NCBI GenBank assembly: GCA_963635575.1
Contig: CAVHFU010000038.1
Location: forward strand, 1-11,356
DNA length: 11,356 nucleotides
DNA from: RGIG9151 sp963635575
Lineage (GTDB): Bacteria > Bacillota > Clostridia > TANB77 > RGIG9151
Direction of reading: 5' to 3'
Positions 8,901 through 11,356 of the stretch are shown piece after piece (position 1 is the first letter of the stretch; every line of letters starts with the position of its first letter). Below the pieces are notes generated by a model. The model saw only the letters and a list, made by a program, of their open reading frames with translations, searched no databases and was not told the origin of the DNA. The position numbers were made by a program, and so were the translations under genes.

Positions 8901-10440
8901 CTTCAGCTTTTTCTTTTTCAATAGATCCTCTTAATTGAACTTCTAATTGTCCTTTCTTTTCCTTCCTGCTTCGTTCAATCTCGGACTGAAACTTTATAGC
9001 TAAACTCTTTTCTTTTTTTGAAAGGAGTTCTTGATTTCTACGGATATAAAAATTACGAAGAGAAATGCTCTCTCTGATTTTATCTACTTCTTGATAGTAT
9101 TTCACATCGAGTGAAGCAACTTTCTTTGCGACCTCCTTTTCGTATGCCAGCTTTATTTCCTTATCATTATTTTCTTCAATATCTCTTTCAAGTGTTTCGG
9201 TAAGTTCATGTTCATATTCCGCAAACTTTGCATTATATGTTTTTCGAACAACGGGTGTTTGAACTTCCATGAACTTATTAAGCTCATTATTTATAATCGA
9301 TAAATACCTGCTATCAATTTCAGCACATGCATTTGCATAATCTTTTTCATAATTCTTATCAAGTGCAGTCAAATCAGGTTCAACGTCAACATAAGTAAAC
9401 AAGTAACGTTCGCCCAACAAATATGATTTTAGTCCTTTCATGTTTCCTTTTTCATCATATTTAGGCTTAACAGATGACACACCCATAGATTCTTTTGTGT
9501 ATCGCTGAAGGTTCACTTCATATTTAGGTTTACCCTTCCCGTTACGTCCATATGTATCAGAAAGAATCTGTTTTCTATTTTTCTTAATTTCTATTCTTAT
9601 CAAAGGAAAGCTATCCGAACCATTAATCTCTTTTGCTAAAATTATCTGTTCACCCTTTGAAAATTGTTCTATTCCATCCAAAAGATATGTCGAATAAATA
9701 TCTTCGTTTCTACGATATGCTTCTTTCGTTATCATAAAGGAATTGCAAACAGCTATATCGTCTATTTCTTCACATCTTTCAGACTGTTTCCCCAAGTAAT
9801 ATTTTCTAAAGTCTATATACTTTTGCCATTCGGAAAAAGTATTAATTGCACGTTCCGGATGTGGGACCGGATAAAGTTCATATGCAAGAGAAGTAATAAA
9901 ATCGTTAGTAAGTACGGCATCATGCATATCTCTTGTCCCATAATCCGCAACTTGGCTTGTTCTACCAGTCATTCGATTAGGAATTTCTTTTCTACTAAAA
10001 GCACAGGCTGCCACACAACTAACTCGCTTTTCACCAAATTTAGCAACTTTACTATCAATAAGCTCAATACCTTTAACTGTGATATCAATAACACTACCAA
10101 ATGTTACATCGCCGATGATAATAAAATCATAGTTAGACGGAAGAATATAAGATAAATAACTATCTTTTTCAGGTCTAATAACAATATTGTATATGCATTG
10201 TTTTCCAAAGCGATTTACTTTCATTTCCCTGTCAAAAGACGGCATAGAAATATTGTAATACTTTGATGTACTTGCAGGAAAAGCCATTGCAATAAATTCT
10301 TGAAGAGTATTTACTGAATATCCACCAAGCTTTCTCTTTAACACCTCGTACTGATCGGTAAGTGATGTTGTATAGAAATCGTCCCAACTTTTACTACCTT
10401 TTTCCAAGTTATCAAGAAAGTTTAAATACAAATATCCCAT
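5953..10440 (-). CDS. Superfamily 1 (Upf1/DNA2-like) helicase with long coiled-coil insertions
   Basis: This 1495-aa ATPase should translocate on or unwind DNA or RNA. The helicase core is complete: LNDRQKLAV (Q-motif-like, near 628-636), Walker A GPPGTGKT (647-654), motif Ia SSETHKAIDNV (674-684), motif Ic-like GITCTS (1116-1121), Walker B IDEVSKS (D1154, E1155), motif III GDHRQLPP (1178-1185), KQYR (1239-1242), motif V DDFQGDERD (Q1397) and motif VI NVALSRARK (1429-1437). About 430 residues between motifs Ia and Ic are mainly charged coiled-coil helix, far longer than the usual insert. A further helical stretch (about 380-600) precedes the core. Residues 1-370 form a domain I cannot assign; no nuclease motif is evident. 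The start follows the previous stop with no gap, and its GGGAGA ribosome site (10448-10453) lies in that gene's last codons. A defence sensor or effector is inferred from its neighbours. Confidence 0.95.
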   Translation of the reverse strand: MGYLYLNFLDNLEKGSKSWDDFYTTSLTDQYEVLKRKLGGYSVNTLQEFIAMAFPASTSKYYNISMPSFDREMKVNRFGKQCIYNIVIRPEKDSYLSYILPSNYDFIIIGDVTFGSVIDITVKGIELIDSKVAKFGEKRVSCVAACAFSRKEIPNRMTGRTSQVADYGTRDMHDAVLTNDFITSLAYELYPVPHPERAINTFSEWQKYIDFRKYYLGKQSERCEEIDDIAVCNSFMITKEAYRRNEDIYSTYLLDGIEQFSKGEQIILAKEINGSDSFPLIRIEIKKNRKQILSDTYGRNGKGKPKYEVNLQRYTKESMGVSSVKPKYDEKGNMKGLKSYLLGERYLFTYVDVEPDLTALDKNYEKDYANACAEIDSRYLSIINNELNKFMEVQTPVVRKTYNAKFAEYEHELTETLERDIEENNDKEIKLAYEKEVAKKVASLDVKYYQEVDKIRESISLRNFYIRRNQELLSKKEKSLAIKFQSEIERSRKEKKGQLEVQLRGSIEKEKAEAKETLQSKLKADKAERVENETVRKYLIYFRPEDTNDKVKDLEKQIEIIDANYLTYDNRAEKAKIERQEKALNSILGGYVKNPFLPTYLFSPETLAQTVRDTAKEPEWCLESLNDRQKLAVRRALESESLFLLQGPPGTGKTQVIAEITAQFTKQGKKVLISSETHKAIDNVFERLPKIPEIRPLRLIPSQNGKETNYSPERLVDNFYLNISGNLEKQVRRFEHFEETKRVFDEQMKTLRVDYEKVLKLKRDNAKIERERASLIDLINKLNIELEQNREALTVAKEETEKYRRTNKYIESYRFDGEDAVESYLEQFKQKVQSLLLSFECLDEVPLNKVWELAKIDVEAVREELNSILSEDTVVKLKSRQQELRVILADLRDPDTDEVPEEGDANYEEYKKYQSELKNVVNSIKTAQNSTSFDFSESKVFALVPSIVNSKELLKKLPEELIELKMKLQGIVNSIKANVDVKINSLLQNESEIDATINNKQLEISKMKAHYEELSENEGIEAYSEIYSALKQKITRFFRDFDIVKEYDSDNLEEAFTIITEEWHKLESGYKSTQQENKVKIPMYKEIVKYLSQEDILEEDRQSYTRELFNNVNVFGITCTSRDRFTKTQLQELDKYGIESVDIRMQGIDVVIIDEVSKSSFLDLLIPILYGKTVILVGDHRQLPPMYDLRHMRKDDFEGLDENIITKEINDGYTKLYEECFFKTLYESVPSDFKVMLNKQYRCHSHIMEVFNHFYGGNKKGLTVGKKQQDDEKEHNLSVKINGNSIIEPKHHVYFIDCDQRESSAYDGSTSKVNEQEAAVAMTLLRELNKASIELEKQGKIRVNKDKKIDERPSIGIICTYGDQASLIKKKRKYQQFNGFSGKQDEKLVISTVDDFQGDERDIIIVSMVRNPAGNKYDAEFIKKFERINVALSRARKMLIVIGSRKFLTEAGVIDLPDLDGNHALDKVNFHVYKEIIDTINFRGRVLTARDIIGE

Positions 10441-10971
10441 TTATTTATCTCCCTTTTTCATTGTTTGGCGATATACGTTGAAAATTCTTAAATAATCTAT
10501 AAACTCTTTTATTTCAGCTGAAGAAGCACCCTTTGTTATAGAGGCGACCTCATCAAGCAAAACAGTTTTAGTAAACTCATCAACGTCATTTAATCCTTGA
10601 ATCATTTGCAACTGTCTTTGCAATGCGGCTATTTCTTTTACAAGACATTCGTTAGTCGCCTCTAACTCTTCTATTGAAGCCAGTGATTCCTTCTCTTCTT
10701 GTGCACTCCCTTTTAAAATACTCGAAATACGATTAACATACCTTGCTAAAATATCAGGATCAGACTCATCCAAAACAAGAATCAATTCTTCTTCGGTTTT
10801 CTTGCCAAATAGATAAAATATTTTATACTGTTTATCGCTAGGTATATCAGAAAAATTTTCAAGATTTCGGTAATTATAAATTGTTGCCTTTGAAATTCCC
10901 AAATATTTAATTAAGTCGGCTACCTTTATGGAAAATTTAGTGACAAGTCTTTCGAATAATTTTGTTGCCAT
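10441..10971 (-). CDS. Helix-turn-helix protein with a coiled-coil tail
   Basis: This 176-aa first gene of the operon carries an N-terminal helix-turn-helix, residues 16-35 (VADLIKYLGISKATIYNYR), in which GISKATIYNY is the turn and recognition helix as in many small regulators. Residues 40-90 are helical and residues 89-130 form a Leu/Glu-rich coiled coil likely used for dimerisation, followed by another helical segment to a basic end. The family is not one I can name. Being directly behind the only visible promoter, it could autoregulate the operon, or it could be a DNA-binding subunit of the machine. GGAGAG at 10978-10983 is a suitable ribosome site for the ATG at 10971, and the leader is only about 20-25 bases long if transcription starts near 10994. 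Confidence 0.88.
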   Translation of the reverse strand: MATKLFERLVTKFSIKVADLIKYLGISKATIYNYRNLENFSDIPSDKQYKIFYLFGKKTEEELILVLDESDPDILARYVNRISSILKGSAQEEKESLASIEELEATNECLVKEIAALQRQLQMIQGLNDVDEFTKTVLLDEVASITKGASSAEIKEFIDYLRIFNVYRQTMKKGDK

Positions 10972-10977
10972 AGCACG

Positions 10978-10983
10978 CTCTCC
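10978..10983 (-). promoter_or_regulatory. Ribosome binding site of the first operon gene
   Basis: GGAGAG on the minus strand lies 6 bases ahead of the ATG at 10971. It supports this ATG as the real start of the helix-turn-helix gene. No other start codon upstream remains in frame within the short expected leader. Confidence 0.75.
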
Positions 10984-11000
10984 AATTTTATGATATTTTA

Positions 11001-11029
11001 ATTATACACATTAATCTTGTATCTGTCAA
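11001..11029 (-). promoter_or_regulatory. Perfect vegetative sigma-factor promoter of the operon
   Basis: On the minus strand, TTGACA (11029-11024) and TATAAT (11006-11001) are separated by exactly 17 bases. Both hexamers match the sigma-70/sigma-A consensus at every position. Transcription should begin near 10994, giving a leader of roughly 23 bases before the ATG at 10971. It is the only strong promoter I see for the six genes. A consensus promoter this strong in front of a probable toxic effector suggests it is held down by a repressor, perhaps the first gene's product. Confidence 0.92.
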
Positions 11030-11037
11030 TATATTTT

Positions 11038-11052
11038 GTCTATTTTGGTCTA
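11038..11052. repeat. 10-base-phased GTCTA direct repeat just upstream of the promoter
   Basis: GTCTA occurs at 11038-11042 and again at 11048-11052, one helical turn apart, in the context TTTTGTCTATTTTGGTCTAA. It starts 9 bases upstream of the -35 box. A matching pair of GTCT units, also 10 bases apart, occurs at 11092 and 11102. Same-face spacing next to a promoter is what operator or activator half-sites look like, but short AT-rich repeats can arise by chance. Confidence 0.4.
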
Positions 11053-11080
11053 ATTTAGGAAAAATAATTCGTTGTTTGTG

Positions 11081-11105
11081 TTTGACTTTGAGTCTAAAAT
11101 TGTCT
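11081..11105. repeat. Dyad plus second GTCT pair (candidate operator)
   Basis: GACT-TTG-AGTC (11084-11094) is a short inverted repeat, and GTCT units at 11092 and 11102 repeat with the same 10-base spacing seen at 11038/11048. The two GTCT pairs lie 54 bases apart, close to five helical turns. This could allow cooperative binding or a small loop upstream of the promoter. This is inference from spacing alone. Confidence 0.3.
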
Positions 11106-11240
11106 TGTTGTTAACAAATTAGTATCCAACTCTATCGATATTCTTCACGCTTAAGCTTAATTTTATTAAAACAATAATCGCAATTTTGAGAATATTGACA
11201 ACAATGATTTGCACCGTATTTTTAACCACTAATTTTGGCT

Positions 11241-11267
11241 TAAACTCGACAACTTTTGTCGACTTTA
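11241..11267. promoter_or_regulatory. 27-base inverted repeat, possible operator
   Basis: TAAA-C-TCGACAA-CTT-TTGTCGA-C-TTTA is symmetric over 27 bases with only the C/C positions unpaired. No T-run follows on either strand, so it is unlikely to be a terminator. A protein-binding dyad is more plausible, or an RNA hairpin in a transcript from outside the window. It lies about 210 bases upstream of the -35 box. Confidence 0.45.
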
Positions 11268-11284
11268 GAATAATAAAGTGAGTT

Positions 11285-11347
11285 AAAAATTAAAGAAAAA
11301 TTTAGATAAAAAATTGGGCTAAAAATTTGGTCAAAAACCACGTAAAA
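11285..11347. other. Phased A-tracts, probably curved DNA
   Basis: Six runs of four to six A residues begin at 11285, 11296, 11308, 11321, 11333 and 11344, spaced 11-13 bases. Near-helical phasing of A-tracts is known to bend DNA. The unit TAAAAATTtGG is partly repeated (11307-11331). It may be a binding site for nucleoid proteins or simply AT-rich spacer. Confidence 0.4.
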
Positions 11348-11356
11348 TTTCGGTGC

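Larger units (their letters stand above)
10972..11356. other. Upstream non-coding region of the operon
   Basis: This 385-base stretch has no convincing coding sequence on either strand. It holds the operon promoter and ribosome site at its left end, GTCT direct repeats with 10-base spacing at 11038-11051 and 11092-11105, short palindromes at 11108-11117 (TTGTTAACAA) and 11151-11160 (TTAAGCTTAA), a larger dyad at 11241-11267, and phased A-tracts from 11285 to 11347. No gene to the right is visible, so I cannot say whether the region is shared with a divergent neighbour. Confidence 0.7.

Noticed and set aside
9664..10155. Plus-strand open frame of 163 codons
   Set aside because: It lies wholly antisense within the N-terminal part of the helicase, whose frame is clearly real. 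It has no Shine-Dalgarno site and no recognisable domain.
273..10971. BREX, DISARM, Zorya or CRISPR-Cas assignment
   Set aside because: There is no methyltransferase, PglZ, MotA/B-like membrane proteins, Cas protein or repeat-spacer array. Only the helicase and ATPase classes overlap with such systems.

Overview
The window holds one compact six-gene operon, all on the minus strand (about 10971 down to 273). The DNA is AT-rich. Most genes have strong Shine-Dalgarno sites (AAGGAGGT, GGAGGT, AGGAGA), and the single visible promoter matches the vegetative consensus exactly. Together these suggest a low-GC Bacillota (clostridia-like) genome, though this is inference because no marker gene is present. 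No transposase, integrase, tRNA, rRNA or CRISPR array is visible.

Layout in transcription order, right to left. Positions 11356-10972 are a 385-base AT-rich leader with a perfect TTGACA-17-TATAAT promoter, GTCT-type direct repeats, several dyads and a run of phased A-tracts. Then come: (1) a 176-aa helix-turn-helix plus coiled-coil protein; (2) a 1495-aa superfamily 1 helicase of the Upf1/DNA2-like type, with a very long coiled-coil-rich insertion between its first and second ATPase motifs; (3) a 745-aa unrecognised protein ending in a HEPN-like domain with an RNGFQH (Rx4H) motif; (4) a 361-aa coiled-coil protein with a small C-terminal alpha/beta domain; (5) a 611-aa ClpB-D2-type AAA+ ATPase whose N-terminal half looks like a degenerate AAA domain without a P-loop; (6) a 181-aa minimal radical-SAM protein resembling NrdG, the anaerobic ribonucleotide reductase activase, but with no reductase gene beside it. 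A hairpin at 203-234 lies just past the last gene. A second terminator at 5-34 belongs to an unseen plus-strand gene to the left.

Gene junctions are 0, 2, -23, 3 and -8 nucleotides, so the six products are probably made together and may form one machine. The set combines a probable nucleic-acid-sensing or remodelling helicase, a predicted HEPN ribonuclease, a ClpB-like unfoldase or switch ATPase, coiled-coil scaffolds and a radical-SAM modifier. It looks like an NTP-dependent conflict or anti-phage defence system. I do not recognise the combination as a named system. The defence role is inference from domain content and operon structure, not something the sequence proves.
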